From: Parapontixanthobacter sp963736595
GTDB taxonomy: Bacteria; Pseudomonadota; Alphaproteobacteria; Sphingomonadales; Sphingomonadaceae
Assembly (NCBI GenBank): GCA_963736595.1
Contig: CAVTPG010000002.1
Location: 248,001 to 312,000, forward strand
Length of the DNA: 64,000 bases
Reading direction: 5' to 3'
In this document: one piece after another, positions 45,543-54,540 of the stretch
How positions within the stretch are numbered: position 1 is the stretch's first letter
Layout of the letters: every line of letters starts with the position of its first letter
Made by a program: the position numbers and the translations under genes
Notes under the pieces: model-generated
What the model saw: the letters and a program-made list of their open reading frames with translations, nothing else
Database searches by the model: none
What the model was told of the DNA's origin: nothing

Positions 45543-47930
45543 TTAATGTGCGGTGGGATGCCCGCCATATGGTCCGGCAAGCGGCTGGCTCGCCAGATCG
45601 TCCGCTTCGGTCCAGTCGATTGCGACCAGCTCCTCCGTTAGCGCCTGCGCCAAAACTTCATCGACGTGCGACACCGGAACAATCGTCAGACCTTCGGTCA
45701 CATTGGCCGGAATTTCTGCCAGATCCTTGACGTTTTCTTCCGGGATCAAGACGGTCGAAATGCCGCCGCGCAATGCCGCCAGCAGCTTTTCTTTCAGGCC
45801 ACCGATCGGCAGGACACGACCTCGCAGCGTGACTTCGCCGGTCATGGCAACATCGGGCCGCACGGAAATGCCCGACAGTGTGGAAACAATCGAAGTAACC
45901 ATTCCGACACCCGCGCTTGGCCCATCTTTCGGCACTGCGCCTTCGGGCAAGTGAATGTGGATATTCTTGCGCTGAAATATCGACGGCTTGATGCCGTAAG
46001 CGGGGGCGCGCGCTTTGACAAAACTGAAGGCCGCCGCGACCGATTCGTTCATCACTTCGCCCAGCTTACCGGTGGTCTTGATCTCGCCTTTGCCCGGCGT
46101 TGTCACGCTCTCGATCGTCAGCAATTCGCCGCCCACTTCGGTCCAGGCAAGCCCGGTGACCGCGCCGACCTGTGCTTCTTCTTCGCCCATGCCGTGCTTA
46201 AATTTGCGCACGCCAGCAAAGTCGCCCAGATTATCTGGCGTAATCGTGATGCTGGTCGCCTCGCCTTCCAGGATTTTGCGGAGCGATTTACGCGCCAGCT
46301 TGGCAATTTCGCGTTCAAGCGAGCGCACACCCGCCTCGCGCGTGTAGTAACGCACAAGATCGCGCAGACCGGCTTCGGTCAGCGTAAATTCGCCATCTTG
46401 CAGCCCGTGATCCTTGATCTGCTTGGCCAGCAAATGCCGTTGCGCAATTTCGACTTTCTCGTCTTCGGTATAGCCTTCAAGGCGGATAATCTCCATCCGG
46501 TCGAGCAGAGCTTGCGGCAAATTGAGACTGTTGGCCGTGGTGACAAACATCACATCGGACAGGTCGACATCGAGTTCCAGATAATGGTCCTGAAACTTGC
46601 TGTTCTGTTCCGGGTCCAGCACTTCCAGCAGCGCAGAAGCCGGATCGCCACGAAAATCCTGACCCAGCTTGTCGATTTCGTCGAGCAAGAACAGAGGGTT
46701 GGATTTTCCCGCCTTTTTCAAATTCGTAACGATCTTGCCCGGTAAGGAGCCAATATATGTGCGCCGATGGCCGCGAATTTCCGCTTCGTCACGCACGCCG
46801 CCAAGCGACTGCCGCACAAATTTGCGTCCCGTCGCCCGCGCAATGCTTTTGCCCAGCGACGTTTTACCGACGCCCGGTGGACCGACGAGGCACAGGATCG
46901 GACCTTTCAGCTTATTCGTCCGCGCCTGCACGGCCAGATATTCGACGATGCGATCCTTGACCTTTTCCAGCGCATAATGATCGGCGTCGAGGATTTCCTG
47001 CGCCTTGCCAATATCTTTCTGCACTTTGCTTTTCTTGCCCCACGGCAGCCCGAGCAACACGTCGAGGTAATTGCGGATAACGGTCGCTTCCGCGCTCATC
47101 GGCTGCATACCCTTAAGCTTTTTCAGCTCGGATTTTGCCTTGGCTTTGGCCTCTTTCGACATTTTCAGCTTTTCGATTTTAGCCGCCAGCTCTTCCATCT
47201 CGTTGGCTTCTTCGGCTTCACCGCCCAGCTCGTTCTGGATCGCTTTCATCTGTTCGTTCAGATAATATTCGCGCTGTGTTTTCTCCATCTGGCGCTTGAC
47301 GCGGCCACGGATTTTCCGCTCGACTTGCAGCACCGACAATTCGCCTTCCATGAAGGACATCACCATTTCAAGGCGCTTTAGCGGATCGGTTTCGGTCAGC
47401 AGCATTTGCTTGTCGGAAACCTTGATGTTGATTGCCGCAGCGATAGCATCGGCCAGATCACCCGCATCGTCGATTTCGGACAGATCATTCGCCGCCGATT
47501 CGCCCAATTTCTTGTTCAGCTTTGCATAATTGCCGAACGCCTCGACCACCTGACGCATGGTGGCGGTAACTTCGCTGCCCGACGCAGTTTGTGGCGCGAT
47601 CATCGACACTTCGGCCATGACCAGATCGCCCGCATCGGCAAGGTTTTCCAGATTGATGCGTTGCTGACCTTCGACCAGCACACGAACGGTGCCATCGGGC
47701 AATTTTAGCAATTGCAGAACTTGCGCGACTACGCCGGTATCGAACAGATCATCGCGCTCAGGATCGTCACACGCCGGATCAAGCTGCGCAAGCAGGGCAA
47801 TTTCCTTGCTACCTTCCATCACCGCTTCGAGAGCGGCGACCGATTTCGCGCGTCCCACGAATAGCGGCACGACCATGCCGGGAAAAACGACGATATCGCG
47901 CAAGGGCAAAAGTGGGTAAGCTTTGGTCAT
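45543..47930 (-). CDS. lon: ATP-dependent protease Lon
   Basis: A 795-residue LonA protease: N-terminal substrate-binding domain (PLLPLRDIVVFPGMVVPLFVGR), AAA+ module with Walker A GPPGVGKTSLG and the LLDEIDKL Walker B, and the Ser-Lys dyad protease domain with the serine in KDGPSAGVGM. It degrades misfolded and regulatory proteins. hup follows downstream, the usual lon-hup order. A heat-shock-like promoter lies upstream. Confidence 0.98.
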   Translation of the reverse strand: MTKAYPLLPLRDIVVFPGMVVPLFVGRAKSVAALEAVMEGSKEIALLAQLDPACDDPERDDLFDTGVVAQVLQLLKLPDGTVRVLVEGQQRINLENLADAGDLVMAEVSMIAPQTASGSEVTATMRQVVEAFGNYAKLNKKLGESAANDLSEIDDAGDLADAIAAAINIKVSDKQMLLTETDPLKRLEMVMSFMEGELSVLQVERKIRGRVKRQMEKTQREYYLNEQMKAIQNELGGEAEEANEMEELAAKIEKLKMSKEAKAKAKSELKKLKGMQPMSAEATVIRNYLDVLLGLPWGKKSKVQKDIGKAQEILDADHYALEKVKDRIVEYLAVQARTNKLKGPILCLVGPPGVGKTSLGKSIARATGRKFVRQSLGGVRDEAEIRGHRRTYIGSLPGKIVTNLKKAGKSNPLFLLDEIDKLGQDFRGDPASALLEVLDPEQNSKFQDHYLELDVDLSDVMFVTTANSLNLPQALLDRMEIIRLEGYTEDEKVEIAQRHLLAKQIKDHGLQDGEFTLTEAGLRDLVRYYTREAGVRSLEREIAKLARKSLRKILEGEATSITITPDNLGDFAGVRKFKHGMGEEEAQVGAVTGLAWTEVGGELLTIESVTTPGKGEIKTTGKLGEVMNESVAAAFSFVKARAPAYGIKPSIFQRKNIHIHLPEGAVPKDGPSAGVGMVTSIVSTLSGISVRPDVAMTGEVTLRGRVLPIGGLKEKLLAALRGGISTVLIPEENVKDLAEIPANVTEGLTIVPVSHVDEVLAQALTEELVAIDWTEADDLASQPLAGPYGGHPTAH

Positions 47931-47990
47931 AAATCGGTCCGTAATCTGTGTGTCGACATCGCCGCGCGAATGCCGTCAGGGGTTGCCGAC

Positions 47991-48020
47991 TATATGGGAA
48001 CCGCGCCGCCGTGTCGCAAT
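47991..48020 (-). promoter_or_regulatory. Candidate heat-shock (sigma32) promoter of lon
   Basis: On the minus strand ATTGCGAC (48020-48013) precedes CCCATATA (47998-47991), with a spacing and -10 sequence close to the sigma32 pattern (CTTG... / CCCCATNT). It lies about 60 bases before the lon start. The -35 part is a partial match. Confidence 0.45.
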
Positions 48021-48079
48021 GGCCGATAATGGCCGGCTGCGATGCAGGTATGGAACGCTTGCACGCGCAGCATCGCGGG

Positions 48080-48421
48080 TTAGCTCATACCCGGCAAATT
48101 GAAGCCCGGCGGCAAGCCCATCCCGCCCTGCATATCCTTCATTTGCTCGTTCGAGACACGGTCGGCCTTGTCGCGCGCATCGTTAAATGCTGCCGTGACC
48201 AGATCTTCCAACATCTGCTTTTCTTCCGGCTTCATCAGGCTTTCATCGATGCTGACGCCCAACATCCGGCCCTTTGCCGTGCAGCGAACTTTTACAATCC
48301 CGCCGCCCGATGTGCCTTCGACTTCGATCGTGTCGAGCTTGGCCTGCATCTCGCCCATTTGGGTCTGGATGTTTTCCGCAGCTTTCTGCGCGGCCTCAAT
48401 CATTTCTTCCATCGATTTCAT
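48080..48421 (-). CDS. ebfC: YbaB/EbfC family nucleoid-associated protein
   Basis: A 113-residue DNA-binding protein: MKSMEEMIEAAQKAAENIQTQM helix, GGGIVKVRCTAKGRMLGVSID and the glycine/methionine-rich C-terminus. It overlaps the dnaX stop by 4 bp, the conserved dnaX-ybaB arrangement. Confidence 0.95.
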   Translation of the reverse strand: MKSMEEMIEAAQKAAENIQTQMGEMQAKLDTIEVEGTSGGGIVKVRCTAKGRMLGVSIDESLMKPEEKQMLEDLVTAAFNDARDKADRVSNEQMKDMQGGMGLPPGFNLPGMS

Positions 48422-50409
48422 GCTGATTTACTCCAATTGTTGTGACCGCGCGGGGCGCCGGATTCTTCTTCGACAAATTGCGCATCGGGGAATTTTGCGA
48501 GGGTCGCTTTGACCAGCGGATCTTCGCGCATGGTTTGTTTCGATTGCTCGGCAACAGCTTCCTGCTGCTCGACCAGAGACGGCAAGCCTCCTTCGCTCAC
48601 CTCGTCCAAGGTCCAGCGCGCGCCGGTAATGTGCGACAATGCATCGCGCAACACTGCACCGATATCGTCCCGATATTGTTTGCTGCGCGCAAATTGCAAT
48701 GTAGTTTCGTGAAGCGCAACCGGGCGCATCTGAAGCCGCATAATGCTGGCCGCATGATGATGTCCGGCTTGCTCGATACGCTCGATCAAATTCAGCCAAT
48801 CAGCAGCCAGATCACGAGCCTCGCCTTGCGGCGCACCGCTATCCCCCGCGCCCGCATCACCGGCAGCATCAGCACTTGGCGGCGCCTTGGCAGCCAATTC
48901 CTCGATCCGTTTTATTAGCCCGCCGGGATCCGGCAAATCGGCAGCATGGAGAATGCGCAGCAAGGCCATCTGCGCACTGACCAGCGGATCAGGCGCTTGC
49001 CGCACCTCGTCATAGCCTTTTAAAAGCAATTGCCACAGGCGGTGTAATTGACCGGGCGACATCCGTCCGGCCCATGCCGAAAGCGCGGCACTTTCCTCCG
49101 CGCTTGGTGCTTCGGCTTCTCCGCCGCCGACTTGCGCAACGGTGATCCGGTGGACCAGATCCATCAGCGTGCGCATCAACGCCAGCGGCTCGACACCTAG
49201 CGCATATTGATCGGCCACCGCGGCCAGCAGCGCTTTTGCATCGCCTTCCAGAATCGTGCCCAGCATACGGCGTTGCGCGCTTTTATCCGCCAGCCCCAGC
49301 ATTGCGCGGACCCGCTCTGCCGTGACTTTCGCGCCCTCACCTTCGCCACCGCTTTCACCGCCATCACCTTCCAGATCACCATGCGCGATTGCCTGATCGA
49401 GAATGGACAGCCCGTCGCGCACCGATCCTTCGGCAGCGCCCGCAATCATGTCGAGCGCTTCATCTTCGGCAGCGACGCCTTCCTGCTGGCATACCCAAGC
49501 AAAATGCCGATGCAGCAAATCGGTCGGTATCCGGCGCAAATCGAACCGCTGCGTCCGGCTGAGAACGGTAACTGGCAGCTTGTCGACTTCGGTGGTCGCG
49601 AATAGAAACTTGACGTGCGCAGGTGGTTCTTCGAGCGTTTTTAACAGCGCATTGAACGCATTGCGCGAAAGCATATGCACTTCGTCGATAATATAGATTT
49701 TGTAGCGCGCGGACACGGCGGCATAGCGCACCGCTTCGATAATCTCGCGCACATCATCGACGCCGGTATGGCTGGCCGCATCCATCTCGATCACGTCGAT
49801 ATGGCGACCCTCGGCAATTGCCTGACATGGCTCGCATTGCCCGCACGGGTCGATTGTCGGACCGCCCTCTCCATCAGGTCCGATGCAGTTCAAGGCCTTG
49901 GCAATCAGACGTGCGGTCGAAGTTTTGCCCACGCCGCGCACGCCGGTCATCAGAAAGGCATGAGCCAGCCGGTCGCGCTTGATCGCATTGGCCAGCGTGC
50001 GAACCATCGGCTCCTGCCCGATCAGCTCGGAAAAAGTTTGCGGGCGATATTTGCGCGCCAGCACGCGGTAAGGCGTTGCGGCAGCAGCCGGATCGTCACC
50101 CGCTACCGTCAGTGCAGGTTTGGCATCGGTTGGCGCGCCTTCGGTTGCGGATTCTGCCTGCGCGCCAGTTCCCGCGCCCATTTCTGCTCTCGGCTCAACA
50201 TCCGCGTCCAGACCGCCGAACAGCGCGTTCTGACCCGCCGCTTCCAACTCGGCTTGAGTCGGCTTGGGTGCCTCGCCGCTGGGCGCGCCAGAATTGGGCG
50301 CGTCAGAATTGGGCGCGTCAGCATTGGGCGCATTGCTATTACCAGCGTCCTCCGCCCACGGAAGGCCACCATCGCTCTGGTCCGAATTGTGCGGTGAATC
50401 ACCCATCAT
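48418..50409 (-). CDS. dnaX: DNA polymerase III subunit gamma/tau
   Basis: A 663-residue clamp-loader ATPase. After a divergent N-terminal extension of about 105 residues comes the conserved AAA+ region: YRVLARKYRPQTFSELIGQ, Walker A GVRGVGKTSTAR, four zinc-binding cysteines (CIGPDGEGG... CGQCEPC), IDEVHMLS and SRTQRFDLRR. The N-terminal extension contains five pentapeptide repeats of the type N-[SA]-[NDG]-A-P. I see no A-rich slippery site that would make a separate gamma form. Start at 50409 or the adjacent 50406 ATG. Confidence 0.95.
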   Translation of the reverse strand: MMGDSPHNSDQSDGGLPWAEDAGNSNAPNADAPNSDAPNSGAPSGEAPKPTQAELEAAGQNALFGGLDADVEPRAEMGAGTGAQAESATEGAPTDAKPALTVAGDDPAAAATPYRVLARKYRPQTFSELIGQEPMVRTLANAIKRDRLAHAFLMTGVRGVGKTSTARLIAKALNCIGPDGEGGPTIDPCGQCEPCQAIAEGRHIDVIEMDAASHTGVDDVREIIEAVRYAAVSARYKIYIIDEVHMLSRNAFNALLKTLEEPPAHVKFLFATTEVDKLPVTVLSRTQRFDLRRIPTDLLHRHFAWVCQQEGVAAEDEALDMIAGAAEGSVRDGLSILDQAIAHGDLEGDGGESGGEGEGAKVTAERVRAMLGLADKSAQRRMLGTILEGDAKALLAAVADQYALGVEPLALMRTLMDLVHRITVAQVGGGEAEAPSAEESAALSAWAGRMSPGQLHRLWQLLLKGYDEVRQAPDPLVSAQMALLRILHAADLPDPGGLIKRIEELAAKAPPSADAAGDAGAGDSGAPQGEARDLAADWLNLIERIEQAGHHHAASIMRLQMRPVALHETTLQFARSKQYRDDIGAVLRDALSHITGARWTLDEVSEGGLPSLVEQQEAVAEQSKQTMREDPLVKATLAKFPDAQFVEEESGAPRGHNNWSKSA
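50266..50340 (-). repeat. 15-bp tandem repeat (five units) in the 5' part of dnaX
   Basis: Five contiguous 15-bp units. 50281-50295, 50296-50310 and 50311-50325 differ by single bases (GGGCGCGCCAGAATT, GGGCGCGTCAGAATT, GGGCGCGTCAGCATT); the outer two units (50266-50280, 50326-50340) are degenerate. In frame they encode NSNAP-NADAP-NSDAP-NSGAP-SGEAP ahead of the ATPase domain. Confidence 0.85.
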
Positions 50410-50443
50410 GCCTAGCTACGCGCTGGCAGAGGATTTGTCATCG

Positions 50444-50489
50444 TATCGATATGAAAAGTATCGATGTGAAAAGTGTTGGGGTGAAAAAG
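50444..50489. repeat. 15-bp tandem repeat (three units) between ffs and dnaX
   Basis: Units TATCGATATGAAAAG (50444-50458), TATCGATGTGAAAAG (50459-50473) and a degenerate 16-base third copy (50474-50489) that runs into the ffs 3' end and its T-run. The array lies in the leader upstream of dnaX and is not coding in any supported gene. Confidence 0.75.
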
Positions 50490-50578
50490 GAGCCGAGCGA
50501 CCCGCCGCAACCCGCCTTGGCTGCTTCCTTCCGGACCTGACCAGGTAAACAGACGCAAACGTCCACCCGACTCCCGGC
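50489..50578 (-). ncRNA. ffs: Signal recognition particle RNA (4.5S, small bacterial type)
   Basis: On the minus strand the conserved apical-loop domain GTCAGGTCCGGAAGGAAGCA is present, with flanking CTGTTTACCTG and CCAAGG as in 4.5S RNA. The 5' GCCGGG can pair with CTCGGC at the 3' end, giving a hairpin RNA of about 90 nt. A TTTTT tail follows the 3' end. The ends are estimated from pairing. It works with Ffh and with FtsY encoded at 16.9 kb. Confidence 0.93.
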
Positions 50579-50582
50579 GCGC

Positions 50583-50612
50583 CATATGGTGTTTTGCACG
50601 CGTCTTGTCCAG
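50583..50612 (-). promoter_or_regulatory. Candidate promoter of ffs
   Basis: On the minus strand CTGGAC (50612-50607) and CATATG (50588-50583) are separated by 18 bases, placing a start point close to the predicted 5' end of the SRP RNA. Confidence 0.4.
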
Positions 50613-50642
50613 CCTTTGCGAGCAGGACACGCCCCGTTTCGC

Positions 50643-50921
50643 TCAGCCGAAATTATCGGCGTAAGCCTGCAGCTTCAATGATTTGGGCGGCGTCGTATGA
50701 ACGCGCGCGGTGATGCCATATTTTTCGGCATAGGCCTTGGCCGCGTCCTTATCGGGAAAGGTCAGCTCGACTTGCGCTTGCGTGTCGCCGCTGCCGGTCC
50801 ATCCCATCAGCGGGTCAGGCTTGCGCGCTTCGGATTGTTCGAATTCCAGCACCCATTCATCGATCCGCGCTTTGCCGGACTGTGTTGCGCTTTTCGCTCT
50901 TTGATAAATACGTGCTGCCAT
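50643..50921 (-). CDS. NADH dehydrogenase accessory subunit, NDUFS4 / ETC complex I family
   Basis: A 92-residue protein matching the ETC complex I conserved-region family (mitochondrial NDUFS4 / 18-kDa subunit homologue): MAARIYQRAKSATQSGKAR start, EWVLEFEQSEARKPDPLMGW, SGDTQAQVELTFPDKDAA and the end LKLQAYADNF. In bacteria it joins the peripheral arm of complex I. The ATG at 50921 has AAAGG about 8 bases upstream, directly after a stop codon in the frame that suits hrpB. In the frame as written this sequence is continuous with hrpB as one 909-residue reading; I interpret that as a frameshift artefact, not a fusion. Confidence 0.85.
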   Translation of the reverse strand: MAARIYQRAKSATQSGKARIDEWVLEFEQSEARKPDPLMGWTGSGDTQAQVELTFPDKDAAKAYAEKYGITARVHTTPPKSLKLQAYADNFG

Positions 50922-50932
50922 GCGCGTAGCCT

Positions 50933-53372
50933 TTAATCCGTTTTCCGCGTCCGCGCAAAAGAAGATTTGGTTTTGAGGCTCGGCTTGCTCGGTCCACGGT
51001 TCGCCCGGCCAGCGATGCTTGGGGTAGCGACCCTTCATGTCCTTCACCACATCGGCCCAGCTACCACGCCAGAAACCCGGCAGATCGCGGGTGGACTGGA
51101 TCGGACGGCCTGCGGGACTGGTCAGCTTCAACAGCAAGGGCGTGGTACCGATAAACGGGTGCGCGTCCAGCCCGAACATGGCCTGCACCCGGACTTCGAC
51201 CGATGGTGCGTCATCGCCGATATAGTCGATCGCGTGAGTGCTGTCGGCGGGCGAGGTGAACTGGCGGGGCGCTTGGGCGTCGAGGCGCTGCCGCGTGTTC
51301 CAGTCAAGCAATGCCAGCAGGCTGTCGGTCAGTCGGTTCATCGGAATATTCAAGTCGCGCCGTCCGATTAACATCGGGGCGAGCCAAAGATCTGCGCTGT
51401 TTTCCAGCGCGTCTGGTGCCAGCTCTTCAACCTGAGCGTATCGTGCGCGGGCAATCAGATCGGACGGGAGCAACGCGTCCAAATCTTTCATTGCGCGTTC
51501 GGTTAAAAGAGCCGTGATCGCTCCCTCATCCGGGGCCATGTCGGGGCCGGATGCCAAGATGATTGCGCCCAGCCGTCGCTCCAGGCGTGCCTCGATGCGC
51601 CCCGCACTCTCGTTCCAGTTCAGCACGCTGCGCTGCTCGATCAGCGAAGCCAGGTGCGTTTCTACATCCTGCGCGGACAATTCTGCCGCCGCCGTGATCC
51701 GCGCGCCCTTGGCCTGCCCCTGCGCATCGCCGATGACAAGCCATTCCGCCCGCGCCAGTGACGATGCCGGATCGCAGTAAAATCCGCGCCCGCCCGCCGA
51801 TTGCCAGTTTTCGCCTTTGGCATCGCGCCGCTTCGCAATATTGTCCGGCTTGGCGTGGGCTAAATGGATCGCCGGATTGATATTTTGCGCGCTGCTTCCC
51901 GCAACCAGCTTTTCCGCCCGCCGCGCCCAGCCATCGGCAAGTTTGCGCGAAGCAGCGGCACGCGGTGAACGATCCGCGTTCCAGCGGGACAGCCGCGCCA
52001 GCAAATCCTCTCCGCGACCGCCTAGCCCACGCTCCTGCAACAGCAGCACCAGCCGCGCCGCATCACGCGCCTGTCCGGCCTTCGCGCCAGCCAGAACCGT
52101 CGCCGCGCTAACCGGATCCATCGGCAGTGCCGCAATCTGTTCGCCGCGTGTCGTGATGCGATTACTCTCATCCAGCGCGCGCAATGCTTGCAGACGTTTG
52201 CGTGCAGAAGTCAGCGAGGCGAGCGGCAGCGGATCGAGCCATTGCAAACTGTTCGGGTCGCTCGTGCCCCACTTCGCCAAAGTCAGGACGAGCGGCGCCA
52301 GATCGGCGGTCTCCATTTCGGGCGCAGTAAATTCAGGTCGCCCGCTATGCGCGGCTTCATTCCACAAGCGATAGGCAACGCCTGGCCCTTGCCGTGCAGC
52401 GCGTCCGGCCCGCTGCGCTGCGGCGGCTTGTGACGCGCGAATGGTCGTCAAATGCGTCGTTCCGGCAGTGTGATCGAACGCCGCCTGCCGCGCCAAGCCG
52501 CTATCCACAACGACCGACACGCCTTCCAGCGTCAGCGAGGTTTCCGCAATGCTGGTGGCCAGCACGATCCGGCGACGTCCCTCACCATCGCGGCGGATGG
52601 CGGCGCGCTGATCGCGCGGCATGATCTGACCATGCAAGGGCAGGATCGGCGTGTCTGGCAGCTTTGCTATTAGTCGCTCGCGTGTCCGCTCGATGTCCCG
52701 CACGCCGGGCAGGAACGCGAGGACGTCGCCCTCCTCTTCCCGCCATGCCGTCATAATGGCGGCGGTCATCTCCTCCTCGATCCGCATTTCGGGCCGCGCA
52801 CCAAGCCACGCGATGCGCAGCGGAAATGCCCGTCCCTCGCTCTCGATCACGGGCGTTTTGTCACCCAGCAAATTGGCAAAGCGTGCGCCATCGATCGTCG
52901 CCGACATCACCAGCACGCGCAATTCCTCGCGCAGCACGGCGCGGCTTTCCAGTGCCAGTGCCAGACCCAGATCGCTGTCCAGATGCCGCTCATGCGCTTC
53001 GTCGAACAACACGGCAGAGACGCCTGACAGGTCCGGGTCTTGCGTAATCTTGTTAACGAAGATCGCTTCGGTCATCACCAGAATGCGGGTCCGCGCCGAC
53101 TGCTTCGTGTCCATCCGCGTCAGATAGCCGACCGTTTCGCCGACTTGCTCGCCCAGCATTTCTGCCATGCGTTCAGCGGCTGCACGGGCCGCCACCCGCC
53201 TTGGAGAGGTCAGGATAATCTGGCCATCGCACCAGACCTCATCCAGTAACGCCGGAGCAACGGCAGTCGTCTTGCCAGCTCCCGGTGGCGCAACCAGCAC
53301 CGCGCCCGTCCCTGCCCGCAAAGATGCGAGCAATTCGGGCAGCACTGCCTGAATGGGTAAATCGGGCGTCAT
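50933..53372 (-). CDS. hrpB: ATP-dependent helicase HrpB (3' end frameshifted)
   Basis: A DEAH-box RNA-type helicase: Walker A APPGAGKTT, DEAH in FDEAHERH, SATIDG, and the QRAGRAARQGPG motif VI, then the HrpB C-terminal domain ending in GRYPKHRWPGEPW. As written the frame runs on to 50643 through the NDUFS4-like gene. Removing one base, most simply from the four-T run at 50971-50974, makes it end in a basic tail at a TAA (50935-50933) with 812 residues, the usual HrpB size. The ATG at 53372 is the family start; an upstream extension to 53537 is out of the neighbouring gene. Confidence 0.9.
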
Positions 53373-53397
53373 CGCTCCCGTCAGACTTTTGGCGAGA

Positions 53398-54408
53398 TCA
53401 ATAGCCCCGCGAGACGGCGAACATGGCCGCTTCGACCAGCGCCATGCGCGCTTTGCCATCGGGGAAGATCGACAACGCACCGATGGCCCGTTCGGCAAAA
53501 TGGCGAGCGCGTTCGCGCGTCGCTTCGACCGCGTCATGCTTGTCCATCAGATGAATCGCATGAGCCAGATCGTCCGCGCTTGTGCGATGGCCACCAATGG
53601 CCGCTTTCCAGAAGGTGCGCTCCTCTTCGCTGCCGCGCGCATAAGCCAGAATGACGGGCAGCGTCATTTTGCCTTCGCGGAAATCATCGCCCCGGTCCTT
53701 GCCCATTTCGGCTGCTTCACTGGCATAGTCGATCGCATCATCGACCAGTTGGAAAGCCACGCCCAGATTACGGCCATAGGCATCCAGCGCCTGCTCTTGC
53801 ACTTCGTCGCATTCGGCCACGACGGCGGAGATACGGCTGGCCGCAGCAAACAGCGCAGCGGTTTTGGCGGCGATAATCGACAGATAGCGTTCTTCGCTGG
53901 TGTCGATCTGTCGCTGCGCGGTTAATTGATCGACTTCGCCCTCGGCAATGATCGCGCTGGCGCTGCTGAGAATTTTCAGCACCTTCAAGCTGCCATCCTC
54001 GACCATCAATTCAAACGCGCGGCTAAAGAGAAAGTCTCCGACCAGCACCGTTGCCGGATTGCCGAAAATGATGTTCGCCGCCGCCTTGCCTCGTCGCAGA
54101 TCGGACCCATCCACCACATCGTCATGCAACAGAGTAGCGGTGTGAATAAACTCGACCGCCGCAGCCAGCTTGTGATGACGTGAGCCTTGATAACCGACCA
54201 GCTCGGCCCCCGCCAAAGTCAGCATCGGACGCAATCGCTTACCCCCGCCGGAAATCAGGTGTCCAGCCAGCGCAGGGATCAGCGGAATTTCGCTCTGCAT
54301 CCGGTCGAGGATCACGGTATTGACCGAATTCATCCCCGGCGCGGTCAGCGACAACATCGGGTCGAGGGTGGGTTTCTTGCGCGGCAGAGGCACGATTTCG
54401 GCTGTCAT
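53398..54408 (-). CDS. Polyprenyl (octaprenyl-type) diphosphate synthase
   Basis: A 336-residue trans-prenyltransferase. First aspartate-rich motif LLHDDVVD, second LVDDAIDYASE (DDxxD variant), and GGGKRLRPML. It most likely makes the ubiquinone side chain (ubiquinone-10 in this group), but chain length cannot be read with certainty. hrpB begins 25 bp downstream on the same strand. Confidence 0.93.
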   Translation of the reverse strand: MTAEIVPLPRKKPTLDPMLSLTAPGMNSVNTVILDRMQSEIPLIPALAGHLISGGGKRLRPMLTLAGAELVGYQGSRHHKLAAAVEFIHTATLLHDDVVDGSDLRRGKAAANIIFGNPATVLVGDFLFSRAFELMVEDGSLKVLKILSSASAIIAEGEVDQLTAQRQIDTSEERYLSIIAAKTAALFAAASRISAVVAECDEVQEQALDAYGRNLGVAFQLVDDAIDYASEAAEMGKDRGDDFREGKMTLPVILAYARGSEEERTFWKAAIGGHRTSADDLAHAIHLMDKHDAVEATRERARHFAERAIGALSIFPDGKARMALVEAAMFAVSRGY

Positions 54409-54540
54409 GCGTCACACTTGCCCACGCGTTTGCGCTTTAGCAAGTGCGTATCGCGCCATATCCCTTGCGTTTATGGCCTTGTCACTCCGCGCAATGCCGC
54501 ACATGGTAAGCCATCTGCAACCGCGCTGCCAAGGACGATC

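Noticed and set aside
45666..46745. 359-residue plus-strand open frame opposite lon
   Set aside because: Antisense shadow with no supporting signal.
54187..54540. Long 5' extension of the chorismate mutase gene
   Set aside because: It overlaps the divergent prenyltransferase gene; family members begin at the ATG at 54541.
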